Positions 52,984 through 60,832 of a DNA stretch of 64,000 bases are shown piece after piece. Position 1 is the first letter of the stretch. Each line of letters starts with the position of its first letter. The notes beneath the pieces are model-generated. The model did not search any database. It saw only the letters and a program-made list of their open reading frames with translations, and was not told the DNA's origin. The position numbers and the translations under genes were made by a program. This DNA is from UBA4416 sp943362175 (GTDB lineage Bacteria; Bacteroidota; Bacteroidia; B-17B0; Aurantibacillaceae): assembly GCA_943362175.1 (NCBI GenBank), contig CALRIU020000023.1:1-64000 (forward strand), in the 5' to 3' direction.

Positions 52984-53979
52984 ATGAAACGCATCCTTTA
53001 TCCGCTTTTAGTATTAACCCTGTCCGGAGGCTTTTCCGCCTGCCAGGCACAACCCAACAAACCCATGTCCGAAAACAAAAACAACCCGCTGTTATGCGAC
53101 CCCGAACAAGGCATCTGCGAGATTCCTACTGCTACCGCCAATGCCAGCCAGACAAGCGTTCCGGCGGGACCAAAACCCGTGAAGATCATTTATTTTACCG
53201 ACCCCATCTGCTCTTCCTGCTGGGGCATCGAGCCTCAGCTGCGCAGGCTGAAGCTGGAGTACGGAAAAGATGTAGAGATCGACTACCACATGGGCGGCCT
53301 GCTGCCCGACTGGAGCTATAACAGCGGCGGTATCAGTAAACCTTCCGACGTGGCCCATCACTGGGACGAGGTGAGCAAATATTATAATATGCCCATCGAC
53401 GGGGACGTGTGGCTGGAAGACCCCTTGCCCTCTTCTTACCCGCCCTCTATCGCCTTTAAGGCCGCGCAGCTACAGGATCAGGCCAAAGCCATTAAGTTCC
53501 TGAGGCTCATCCGCGAGATGGTATTCCTTGAGAAAAAGAACATTGCCCGCTGGGAGCACCTGTCGGCAGCTGCCTTTTATACAGGCCTCGATACCAGCCG
53601 CCTGAAAGCCGATTATGAAGGGCAGGCAAAGCTTGACTTTCAGAAGGACCTTGAACTTGCGCAACAAATGGCGGTGCGTGGCTTTCCCACCTTGTTCATT
53701 TCCAACGCTGCCGGCAGCCAGGAGAAAGTGTATGGATTCAAACCCTACAGTGTTTTCGAAAGCAGCCTGATTGCCGTTTACCCGGAGATCAGGAAGACAG
53801 CCTACAACAAAGACTGGAAAAGCCTGTTCAATGAATACCATACGCTCACTGCCACGGAATTTTCCGAATTGAGCGGCCTCTCCTTCGCAGAAAGTGTTCA
53901 GACCCTGGAAAAGCTCGCACAAGAGCAGGTGCTTAGCAAATGGATTACAAAGAATGGCGCGCTCTGGACCAGGAAATAA
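52984..53979 (+). CDS. DsbA-family/SpxH-like thiol lipoprotein
   Basis: 331 residues. A lipoprotein-like leader (LTLSGGFSAC; Cys20) precedes IIYFTDPICSSCWGIEPQLRRL, where C76-SS-C79 is the thioredoxin-type motif of the FrnE/SpxH (YjbH) group. The remainder has the helical insert and RGFPTLFISN, the conserved cis-Pro loop. It likely handles disulfides or oxidative stress in the cell envelope, under HxlR control. The C-terminal tail is longer than in the minimal family. Confidence 0.82.
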   Translation: MKRILYPLLVLTLSGGFSACQAQPNKPMSENKNNPLLCDPEQGICEIPTATANASQTSVPAGPKPVKIIYFTDPICSSCWGIEPQLRRLKLEYGKDVEIDYHMGGLLPDWSYNSGGISKPSDVAHHWDEVSKYYNMPIDGDVWLEDPLPSSYPPSIAFKAAQLQDQAKAIKFLRLIREMVFLEKKNIARWEHLSAAAFYTGLDTSRLKADYEGQAKLDFQKDLELAQQMAVRGFPTLFISNAAGSQEKVYGFKPYSVFESSLIAVYPEIRKTAYNKDWKSLFNEYHTLTATEFSELSGLSFAESVQTLEKLAQEQVLSKWITKNGALWTRK

Positions 53980-53994
53980 GCTCCTGTAAAACCC

Positions 53995-54054
53995 GGCGTC
54001 AGGGATCGTTGCGGAAAACTCCTGTCATGACGTATCGTGACGGACGCCCAAAAA
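53995..54054 (+). ncRNA. Dispersed structured RNA element, copy D (short)
   Basis: GGCGTC-AGGGAT (53995-54006) and GACGCC-CAAAAA (54043-54054) pair in the closing stem. The interior is short, with TCATGACG/CGTGAC-type pairing. It is about half the length of the other copies. The gap to the next gene (54055-54168) holds nothing further. Confidence 0.55.
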
Positions 54055-54168
54055 TTGCCTCATGGAAACAGAACGGGTGATTGTAATAAGGCATGTGTGG
54101 TAATGTACAAACCAGGCATATATTCTTTGCGGTCCCAGCGTCTTCTCTGCGACCTTTGCGGTTAAGCA

Positions 54169-55182
54169 CTAAAGCAACTTCAGCTTCCGCAAATCCTTAT
54201 AGGCCTGCTTTTCCACGGCAGCAATCTCGTCGAGCATGTTGGCGCTCTCCTCAAAATCTTTTTGCTCATTGAGCCTGCCCTTGAAGATGCGGCCCATGTT
54301 GATGGCGCTGGCGCGCCACATATCACCCGCTTTGGTAAACTCGTCTGAAATGCGCAGCAGCTCGTCATTCGGGATATAGCCGTTGGCCTGCTCCAAAAAT
54401 GCGGCATACAAAAAGCGGAAGCCGCCGCCGCCCGTGCCGATCTCTTCCTGCATACGCACGATCTGCCCCACGTATAAGGCTGCTTTGCGCGGCCCGAGCT
54501 TGTCGCGCCACTTGCGCACCTGGCGCGCCGTATAGTGGATGCCGCTCACCCCCGCAATAGGCCCGGGGATGTAGAGCATTTCGAATGCCGTTTTCTGAAT
54601 CCCTTTGGCAATCGCCTTCCGGATCTGCTCCTTGCTTACCTGCTTCACATGCTCCGGGTAGTATACATGGCCTTTCGGCTCCAGCGGCCCTTTGGCAAAG
54701 CGCACCTTGCGCATGTCCTCTTCCGTGAGTGTGGTCACCGTTTCCATCACCGGGTCGCTCACCAGGTAGTTGCCGTTCTCTTTGCCATACACCACAATGT
54801 TGTGCGCATTGAAATGAAAGCGGTACTCGGCCGGGAAATAGGGCAGGTTATAGACGCCCACCTGGCAGCCCACCGGGTTGCCAAGCTGAATTTGCTTATT
54901 GAGGTAATCCACCGCTTCTTTTTCGGTGCTGAACTTTTTACGGTTCACTTTTACGCCAAGCGCCTTGCAGGTGCGGCTGAAGATCAGCCCCGGCATGCTG
55001 CGGTAAGAAATGGCCGGCCCGCCATTCACCATCATAAAAGGAATATGAATGTAGAAAATCCCGGATCCCATGCCAAACATCAGCGGCTCTGTCATGAACT
55101 CCATACCGTGATGTCTTAGTAAGCCAGTGGCGACGCCGTTCTCGCAATGCGCCGCCTGTAAGTGTTTGTAGTTAGGTTCCAA
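54169..55182 (-). CDS. BtrH N-terminal domain protein
   Basis: 337 residues. The BtrH-type start is AAHCENGVATGLLRHHGMEF (Cys and His of the papain-like fold) followed by FGMGSGIFYIHIPFMM. The C-terminal DUF4872-like part includes NYLVSDPVMETVTTLTEE. In butirosin biosynthesis BtrH transfers an acyl side chain from a carrier protein to the sugar. In Bacteroidota, BtrH-like genes lie in flexirubin and dialkylresorcinol loci. The stop of 55186-55584 is 3 bp upstream, and a ketosynthase gene is further upstream on the same strand. Confidence 0.82.
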   Translation of the reverse strand: MEPNYKHLQAAHCENGVATGLLRHHGMEFMTEPLMFGMGSGIFYIHIPFMMVNGGPAISYRSMPGLIFSRTCKALGVKVNRKKFSTEKEAVDYLNKQIQLGNPVGCQVGVYNLPYFPAEYRFHFNAHNIVVYGKENGNYLVSDPVMETVTTLTEEDMRKVRFAKGPLEPKGHVYYPEHVKQVSKEQIRKAIAKGIQKTAFEMLYIPGPIAGVSGIHYTARQVRKWRDKLGPRKAALYVGQIVRMQEEIGTGGGGFRFLYAAFLEQANGYIPNDELLRISDEFTKAGDMWRASAINMGRIFKGRLNEQKDFEESANMLDEIAAVEKQAYKDLRKLKLL

Positions 55183-55185
55183 GTT

Positions 55186-55584
55186 TTATCCTTTAAAATT
55201 TTTTAGCTCCTCTGTGCTGATCTCAAATACCCTCGCATAAATCGCCAGCTTCTCATCGCTGAGCGCCTTGAATACGGCAGGCTTAAAGTGCCGCCTGACG
55301 GTCATTTTCCAGAAGCCGGTGTAGCTGCTCAAAAGCCCTACATCCATCAGCTTCAGCTCCATGAAATAGTACACAGGACTGCTCTCCCCGTTCTTTACCT
55401 TCAGCGCAGCTTCCGCTACACGTTCCTTAATGTCGTCCCAGGCATTATCCAGCGCCTGCTTCTTCACATCCCAGCCTATGCTCAGGTCGGTCGTGTATTT
55501 TCCGTCCTTATCTTTTACATAGCATACATCACGCGTTACACCCAGTAAGGCGGAAGGGTCCTGAGGTACATCTTCTTTTTTCAT
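55186..55584 (-). CDS. Conserved hypothetical, BtrH partner
   Basis: 132 residues, cytosolic, with an internal tail of the form LSDEKLAIYARVFEISTEEL. No domain is named with confidence. It is 3 bp from the BtrH-like gene and clearly in one transcript. It may be a dedicated partner. Confidence 0.6.
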   Translation of the reverse strand: MKKEDVPQDPSALLGVTRDVCYVKDKDGKYTTDLSIGWDVKKQALDNAWDDIKERVAEAALKVKNGESSPVYYFMELKLMDVGLLSSYTGFWKMTVRRHFKPAVFKALSDEKLAIYARVFEISTEELKNFKG

Positions 55585-55786
55585 GTGTGTAGAAAAGAGG
55601 GGTTAAGGTCTTCGTGCTCTCATCAAATTTGATTCCAGCAGAACAAAGATAGGACGAGAATGCTAAAAAGAAAATAATACTATTATTTACTTGAAATTTG
55701 AAATGACTCTTCTTTCTTTATTTATTGATGAAACATACCAACAGCTTTTGGTCGTGCCGGCGAAAAGCCGTCAGGCTTTCCGTTCC

Positions 55787-55925
55787 TCCCGATAGATATC
55801 GGGACTTTTTTGCCGTGCTTCGGCTGCCCTTCGGCTCTCCCGAAATAAATCCGGGACAGGCTGCTCAGGATGACAGCTCAGTAACCGGCAAAAAGGATTT
55901 CCACTGCTTCCGATAGCTATCGGAA
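55787..55925. repeat. Two palindromes of the TCCGATA type
   Basis: TCCCGATAGATATCGGGA (55787-55804) and TTCCGATAGCTATCGGAA (55908-55925) are near-identical palindromes 121 bp apart. They lie in the 595-bp gap 55585-56179, which also holds RNA element copy B. The short ORFs there cover only repeats and are not called. Confidence 0.65.
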
Positions 55926-55982
55926 CCTTCACGCGGGGTTATCTCTGAATAGAGGCTCAGTCTTTAATCAGGAACGAACACC

Positions 55983-56076
55983 GGCGCCAGGGACCGAGTG
56001 ATCTGTTTGAGCTCCTTTGTTTGTCCCGCAGGGCAGACAAAGAGCGAGTTACGAGGGCCCGCCCGGGCGCCCAAAA
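55983..56076 (+). ncRNA. Dispersed structured RNA element, copy B
   Basis: GGCGCC-AGGGA (55983-55993) and GGCGCC-CAAAA (56066-56076) form the closing stem. Inside is a second hairpin with CTTTGTTTGTC...GACAAAG and the blocks TTTGAGCTCCTT and GAGCGAGT, both shared with copy C. Confidence 0.62.
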
Positions 56077-56179
56077 AGTCGAGCAGTATTAGAAATAAAC
56101 ACTTACATAACGGTGAAATATCCCCTGCTAACTACCGGTTTTCAGAATGATGTTGTGAAATTGACTTTTAGGAACTTTC

Positions 56180-57316
56180 TTAGCACACCGTCAGGAGGCA
56201 ATACGCATAGGTAAAGCGGGCGCTTTCAGGAACCATCAGGAGTATTTTCTGGCCCTTTTGGAGCTTGCCCGAATTCATCAGCTCTTCCACCATCATGAAG
56301 ATGGAGGCCGAACCGATATTACCCACCGAGGTGAGGTTGGTGAACCATTTCTCCTGCGGGATATCGATGTTGTATTTTACGATCTCTTCGGCGATCTTGC
56401 TCCTGAAAAATTCCGATGATAAATGTGGAAGAAAATAATCGATGCTGCTGATATCGAAGTTTTTTTTGTCGATGATCTCTTTCAGGTATTTGGTTCCTGT
56501 CGGAACAATTTCGCGGCCCAGTAATTTGGTATCCTGCTTAAAGGAAAAAATAGATTTATCGAGCCATTGCTCGGGGCTGAACTCTTTCCATCCCAGCGTC
56601 TTTCCGTCCTCGGTCTTTTCGGATCCTACGTACATGCAGGTTTCGAGCTGGTTGGCGTAAGAGCGGATCTCGAGCCACTCGATCTTTAAAGACCTAGTTC
56701 CCCTTGGCTTGTTTTCCAGCAATAAGGCGGCAGCCCCATCGGAAAGCATCCAGCGCAGGAAATCTTTTTCGAAAGCGATGATCGGGTTTTGCTCCATCTC
56801 CGCCAGTCGCTCGGTTTCATTTTCAAAGTATTCGGCGCGCATAAACGCCGAAAGCTTTTCGGAGCCCGTGCATACTGCGTTGGCCGTGTTACCCGCCAGG
56901 ATAGAGGTGTAGCCGAATTTTAAGGATTGCATGCTGGCGCAGCAGGAGCCCGATGGAGAGATCAGCTCTACCGGGCCGGCCTCTTTCAGCTCGCCGTGAA
57001 CCATCACCGCATGCGATGGCATGTGATTATCCGGAGAGGCCGTACCGCAGGCAATCAGCTCAATATCTTCCAGCTTAAAATCGGCATCGGTGAGTTTCTT
57101 AATGGCAATAGCCGTCATTTCAGCGTTGGAGTGGGTCGACTTTCCCTCTTTGGTAAGGGCATAGTACCTCGTTTTAATACCATTATTGCGCAAGGTCAGG
57201 CGTTTCCCTTTGGAAGGAACACCGTCAATCATCCCCAGATACTCTTCCATCTCATCGTTGGAAACAGGATCATTAGGTAAGAACTTTGCCGCCCTGGTTA
57301 TATAAACTTCTTGCAT
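56180..57316 (-). CDS. 3-oxoacyl-ACP synthase III-like (DarB-type)
   Basis: 378 residues. The thiolase fold shows the active-site Cys in ISPSGSCCASMQSLKF (C125 or C126), His in DYFLPHLSSEFF and Asn in TSVGNIGSASIF. The N-terminus (EVYITRAAKFLPNDPVSNDE) is typical of ketosynthases of dialkylresorcinol or flexirubin loci. Condensing of acyl units to form the lipid or resorcinol part is likely. Expression together with the BtrH group is not assured because of the 595-bp gap. Confidence 0.85.
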   Translation of the reverse strand: MQEVYITRAAKFLPNDPVSNDEMEEYLGMIDGVPSKGKRLTLRNNGIKTRYYALTKEGKSTHSNAEMTAIAIKKLTDADFKLEDIELIACGTASPDNHMPSHAVMVHGELKEAGPVELISPSGSCCASMQSLKFGYTSILAGNTANAVCTGSEKLSAFMRAEYFENETERLAEMEQNPIIAFEKDFLRWMLSDGAAALLLENKPRGTRSLKIEWLEIRSYANQLETCMYVGSEKTEDGKTLGWKEFSPEQWLDKSIFSFKQDTKLLGREIVPTGTKYLKEIIDKKNFDISSIDYFLPHLSSEFFRSKIAEEIVKYNIDIPQEKWFTNLTSVGNIGSASIFMMVEELMNSGKLQKGQKILLMVPESARFTYAYCLLTVC

Positions 57317-57375
57317 CCGTTAGCCTGCGCTAAAATAATTAACTATAAAAAGAAACAGAATACCACTAAAATAGT

Positions 57376-58716
57376 TTACTCGGAAATGCCAAAAAATTCA
57401 TTATAGCTTACCTCTTTCGTGTCAAGTTTGCAGTTGGTTTTTAAGAGATTCAGCACTTTCTGGCTGTAAAGCCCTTCGTAAATCTTTTGGGCCTCATCCT
57501 GTTTGCTCAAAATAGAATCCGCGATTTTAGCAACCTCGGCTTCGTCAGGAGTTTGTCCGTAACGGGCATACTGCGAGCGGATAAACCTGCCGGCTTCTTC
57601 CTTAGCCTCTTCGTTGGTTACGGTGATGTTATTATCCTTGATGATCTTGTTCTCAATCAGTTTCCATTGCATCGAGCGGGCATAAGCAGGATATTCCGCT
57701 TCCAGCTGCTCTTTGGTAAGAGGTTTCTCGTTCACCGCCATCAGCCAGCGTTTCAGGAATTCGTCCGGAAGACGGATGCCTAATTTATCTACCAGTGTTT
57801 TCTCTACCGTTTCCACAAATTTGCGGTCGGTGTCCTGTGCAAACATCACTCCCAGCTCGGCTTTGATCTTATCCCTGAACTCTTCTTCGGAGTTTACATT
57901 GCCCGCGCCGTACAGCTTGTCGAACAACTCCTGGTTCAGTTCCGCATCTTCCATACGGGCAATGTTTTTAACAGTCACCTGCAGGTTGGCATCGAATGTT
58001 TCGGCCAGCTCTTTGTCGATGCCTAAAGAAATGGATTTATCAACGGCAGAGTCATACAACTCGTTTGCATGGATTACAATCTTGTCTTCTTTTTTAGCGC
58101 CGGTCAGCTTGGCTTTGGCTGCTTCGTTTTTGAGGCGGTCGATGCCGATGCTCGTGGATTTGAAAACGCCACCCGGCTTAATGCTGCCGTCAGCATCCAG
58201 CTCAACGATATCGATGTACAGAACGTCTTTCGCTTCAGCGACTTCCGGGTTGGAAGGCTTGCCGTAATTGCGTTTCACGTCTTTCAGGTATTTTTCTACC
58301 AGCTCATCATCTACCTTTACCGTGTTGTAGGTAAAGCTTTGGGAGCTGTCCAGCTTCAGGTCGAACTGAGGGCTCAGGCCTAATTCGTAATCGAAGGTCC
58401 ACTCCGTTTTGTTATCGAAATCAACAGCGCTGTCGGCCTTAGGCATAGGGTTGCCCAGGATCTCGATTTTATTGTCGTTGATGTAATTGTATAAAGAATC
58501 GTTCAGGATTTTATTGATCTCATCTACCAGGATACTTTTGCCATATTGCTTTTTGATGAGGCCCACCGGAACTTTTCCAGCCCTGAAACCTGGCATAGCG
58601 GCTTGTTTTTGCACTTTTTTAATAGCGTCGTTTACTCTTTCCTCATAGTCCTGAGGGGCTAATGTAATGCTAAGCTCAGCATTTAATGCGTCTATGTCTT
58701 TTTTAGTGATGTTCAT
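57376..58716 (-). CDS. tig: Trigger factor
   Basis: 446 residues. N-terminal ribosome-binding domain with PGFRAGKVPVGLIKKQYG (conserved GFRxGKxP loop), a PPIase-like middle and a C-terminal chaperone domain. It binds nascent chains at the ribosome exit. A -7 box lies at 58745-58752 on the minus strand. Confidence 0.92.
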   Translation of the reverse strand: MNITKKDIDALNAELSITLAPQDYEERVNDAIKKVQKQAAMPGFRAGKVPVGLIKKQYGKSILVDEINKILNDSLYNYINDNKIEILGNPMPKADSAVDFDNKTEWTFDYELGLSPQFDLKLDSSQSFTYNTVKVDDELVEKYLKDVKRNYGKPSNPEVAEAKDVLYIDIVELDADGSIKPGGVFKSTSIGIDRLKNEAAKAKLTGAKKEDKIVIHANELYDSAVDKSISLGIDKELAETFDANLQVTVKNIARMEDAELNQELFDKLYGAGNVNSEEEFRDKIKAELGVMFAQDTDRKFVETVEKTLVDKLGIRLPDEFLKRWLMAVNEKPLTKEQLEAEYPAYARSMQWKLIENKIIKDNNITVTNEEAKEEAGRFIRSQYARYGQTPDEAEVAKIADSILSKQDEAQKIYEGLYSQKVLNLLKTNCKLDTKEVSYNEFFGISE

Positions 58717-58744
58717 CTTCGTTTATTCTTAAATATAAGGGGTG

Positions 58745-58752
58745 CAAAAATA
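58745..58752 (-). promoter_or_regulatory. -7 box of tig
   Basis: On the minus strand TATTTTTG matches TAnnTTTG, 28 bp before the tig ATG. Confidence 0.5.
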
Positions 58753-58871
58753 GGGTTTTTTTGCCTGAAATACCATCAAATATCTTACAAAATAATAAAA
58801 TACCCAGCAGTACGTACTTAAAAATTATAAAACCGGGATACTTTAGCTGGCAATCCATATCAGCCCCGGTG

Positions 58872-59729
58872 ATGAGAGAAAACCTGACGATAGAAGGAAT
58901 TAATATCTACTATAAAGGCAATATCAAGCGGGGAGCTGTTGTTTTCCTGCATGGCAGCTCCCTCAACGCCCTCGCCTTCCGGGAGCAGTTCCGGCAGATT
59001 GATGCGTTTCCGATGCTGGCCGTGGACCTGCCCGGGCATGGGCGCTCGGTGAGGGCGGACGACCCGGGGGCCGTGTACAACATACCGGCCTATGCCCGCC
59101 TGCTGGTGCGTATTGTCCATGAGCTCGAGCTCGAGGATGTTGTGCTGGCAGGCCATGCCATCGGCGCCAATATTGCGATCGAAGCCGCGGAGCAGCTTCC
59201 CGGTCTCAGGGGGCTGTTTTTATTCAGTATGAATCCTTTTTCCATACCGCCGCAGCTGGCTCACATGTGCAGGCCCAACCCTTTCCTGGGCTACCTGGTG
59301 AGCGGCGGGATGCGCCCCATGGAAGCCCTCCTGCTGGCGGGAGAACTGTTGCAGGGGAACGAAGCGCTCACCAGGGAGCTGGCCTCCTGGATCCTGGAAA
59401 CCGATACCGCCGCCCGCATGAGCTTTGCCGCGTCGCTGGGCCTCGATAAGTTCGGCGATGAGCTCAACATGCTCCGCAGGTTCACAAAGCCACTGGCTAT
59501 TTTGCGGGGGAAGAACGACCGCATTATCAATCCCGGCTACCTGGATGGGCTAAACCCTGTATCCTTATGGAAAAACGGCATTATAGAGCTGGATGCAGGC
59601 CATGTTCCGCAAATGGAAATTCCAAAACCCTTCAATGCCCTGGTAGAGGAATTCTACCGTTACGCGCTGGGTTTAGGAACCACGGGCAAAGAGCAGGCAG
59701 GGCAGTCTGAGGCCAGTATTATTAACTAA
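58872..59729 (+). CDS. Alpha/beta hydrolase
   Basis: 285 residues from the ATG at 58872 (MRENLTIEGINIYYKG); a TTG at 58761 would add 37 residues unlike the family. The fold is shown by GAVVFLHGSSLNALAFREQF (oxyanion HG), MLAVDLPGHGRS and VLAGHAIGANIAIE. The nucleophile position reads G-H-A-I-G, where Ser is replaced by Ala, so classic hydrolysis is doubtful unless another residue serves. The late DAGHVPQMEIP supplies the His. Confidence 0.78.
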   Translation: MRENLTIEGINIYYKGNIKRGAVVFLHGSSLNALAFREQFRQIDAFPMLAVDLPGHGRSVRADDPGAVYNIPAYARLLVRIVHELELEDVVLAGHAIGANIAIEAAEQLPGLRGLFLFSMNPFSIPPQLAHMCRPNPFLGYLVSGGMRPMEALLLAGELLQGNEALTRELASWILETDTAARMSFAASLGLDKFGDELNMLRRFTKPLAILRGKNDRIINPGYLDGLNPVSLWKNGIIELDAGHVPQMEIPKPFNALVEEFYRYALGLGTTGKEQAGQSEASIIN

Positions 59730-59834
59730 AAAACGACGATACGATGATGAAATAATGTACAAATCTTTTGGATATACCAACCGTAAAAGAGGTTTTTAGC
59801 ACACGTGTTTTTACGTAGTGCCAGGGGGATCCGG

Positions 59835-59842
59835 TATCTTTG
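59835..59842 (+). promoter_or_regulatory. -7 box of the LuxR-type gene
   Basis: TATCTTTG matches TAnnTTTG and implies a leader of about 110 nt before the ATG at 59958. Confidence 0.5.
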
Positions 59843-59907
59843 TGGAAAACGAGAATTACCCCGTCTGAATAACAGAAACAAATCAATGTAGTATTTATCC
59901 CCCACGA

Positions 59908-59939
59908 AACGAGGGTGTGAATCCGTGCATACCCTCGTT
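59908..59939 (+). promoter_or_regulatory. Leader hairpin before the LuxR-type start
   Basis: AACGAGGGT (59908-59916) and ACCCTCGTT (59931-59939) form a perfect 9-bp stem with a 14-nt loop, 18 bp before the ATG. It has no T-run and is probably a translation or stability element. Confidence 0.6.
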
Positions 59940-59957
59940 CATTTAACAAAAGCATAT

Positions 59958-60740
59958 ATGGGACTCATTACGAAAGACAATATCAGTGAAAATCAGCCTT
60001 CGGGCGATAAACAGAACCAGCCCGCGATTGCCGAAACGCATGCTTTTTTCAACGACCTGCAGCTCATGCTCAGGGATAAAAAGGTAGAGGCCTCGGTGCC
60101 CGCGATTATGCCCTGCAGCAAATCGCAGTGCATGTACGTCCTTAATTTCAAAACCCGTGAAGTAATCAGCCGCGTGGGTGTAGAGGATATGCTGGGCTAC
60201 AAGGACCACGAATTTAATTTCAACAGCCTGGTCAACTACGTGCATCCGGAAGACGTTGATGCGCTGACATCGGTGATGTATGCGGTCGTGGATTATGTCA
60301 CAGCCAATCACACCATTCATGAGCTAAACCTGAGCGTGACCTACCGGGTGCGCAAAAAGAACGGCAACTATATCAAAGTGCTCAGGCAAACCTCTATCGG
60401 GCGCCATAAGTACGATCCCCAGGTCATCTACCACAATAACATCCTCACCGATATTTCTTTCATGAAAACGGGGCCTGCGGTGGAGTGGACCTTCGACGCC
60501 CCTGATTTTAATTCTGATACGATCAAAATGTACGTTCCTCAATCCAATGCCCAGTTCTTTTCGGCCCGCGAGCGCGAAGTGCTTGAACTCATCGATAAAG
60601 GATATACCAGCAATGCCATTGCCAAAGCGCTGTTCATCAGCAAGCACACGGTAGATACGCACCGCCGTAAAATGCTCCAGAAAACCGGCAGCCCCAATGC
60701 CATTGCCCTGCTGGAATTTTACAGATCGCATACGCTCTGA
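59958..60740 (+). CDS. PAS-LuxR-type transcriptional regulator
   Basis: 260 residues from the ATG at 59958; a GTG at 59925 lies inside the leader hairpin and is less likely. The middle resembles a PAS fold (VISRVGVEDMLGYKDHEFNF, VHPEDVDALTSVMY, YRVRKKNGNYIKVLRQ). The C-terminal LuxR helix-turn-helix is FFSAREREVLELIDKGYTSN, then AIAKALFISKHTVDTHRRKM. It is a cytosolic sensor-regulator. The signal is unknown. It precedes the SGNH genes. Confidence 0.88.
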   Translation: MGLITKDNISENQPSGDKQNQPAIAETHAFFNDLQLMLRDKKVEASVPAIMPCSKSQCMYVLNFKTREVISRVGVEDMLGYKDHEFNFNSLVNYVHPEDVDALTSVMYAVVDYVTANHTIHELNLSVTYRVRKKNGNYIKVLRQTSIGRHKYDPQVIYHNNILTDISFMKTGPAVEWTFDAPDFNSDTIKMYVPQSNAQFFSAREREVLELIDKGYTSNAIAKALFISKHTVDTHRRKMLQKTGSPNAIALLEFYRSHTL

Positions 60741-60832
60741 GAGAGAAGACCTGTTCAGGGCTGTTTATCTACACAGGCATTGTGAAAAACTAAATTTTTT
60801 TGTGCCCGCTTTGCTGCAAAGAATTTTGCATC

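Noticed and set aside
55725..56214. Two short plus-strand ORFs
   Set aside because: They run over palindromes and RNA element B; the peptides are Arg/Pro-rich without family likeness.
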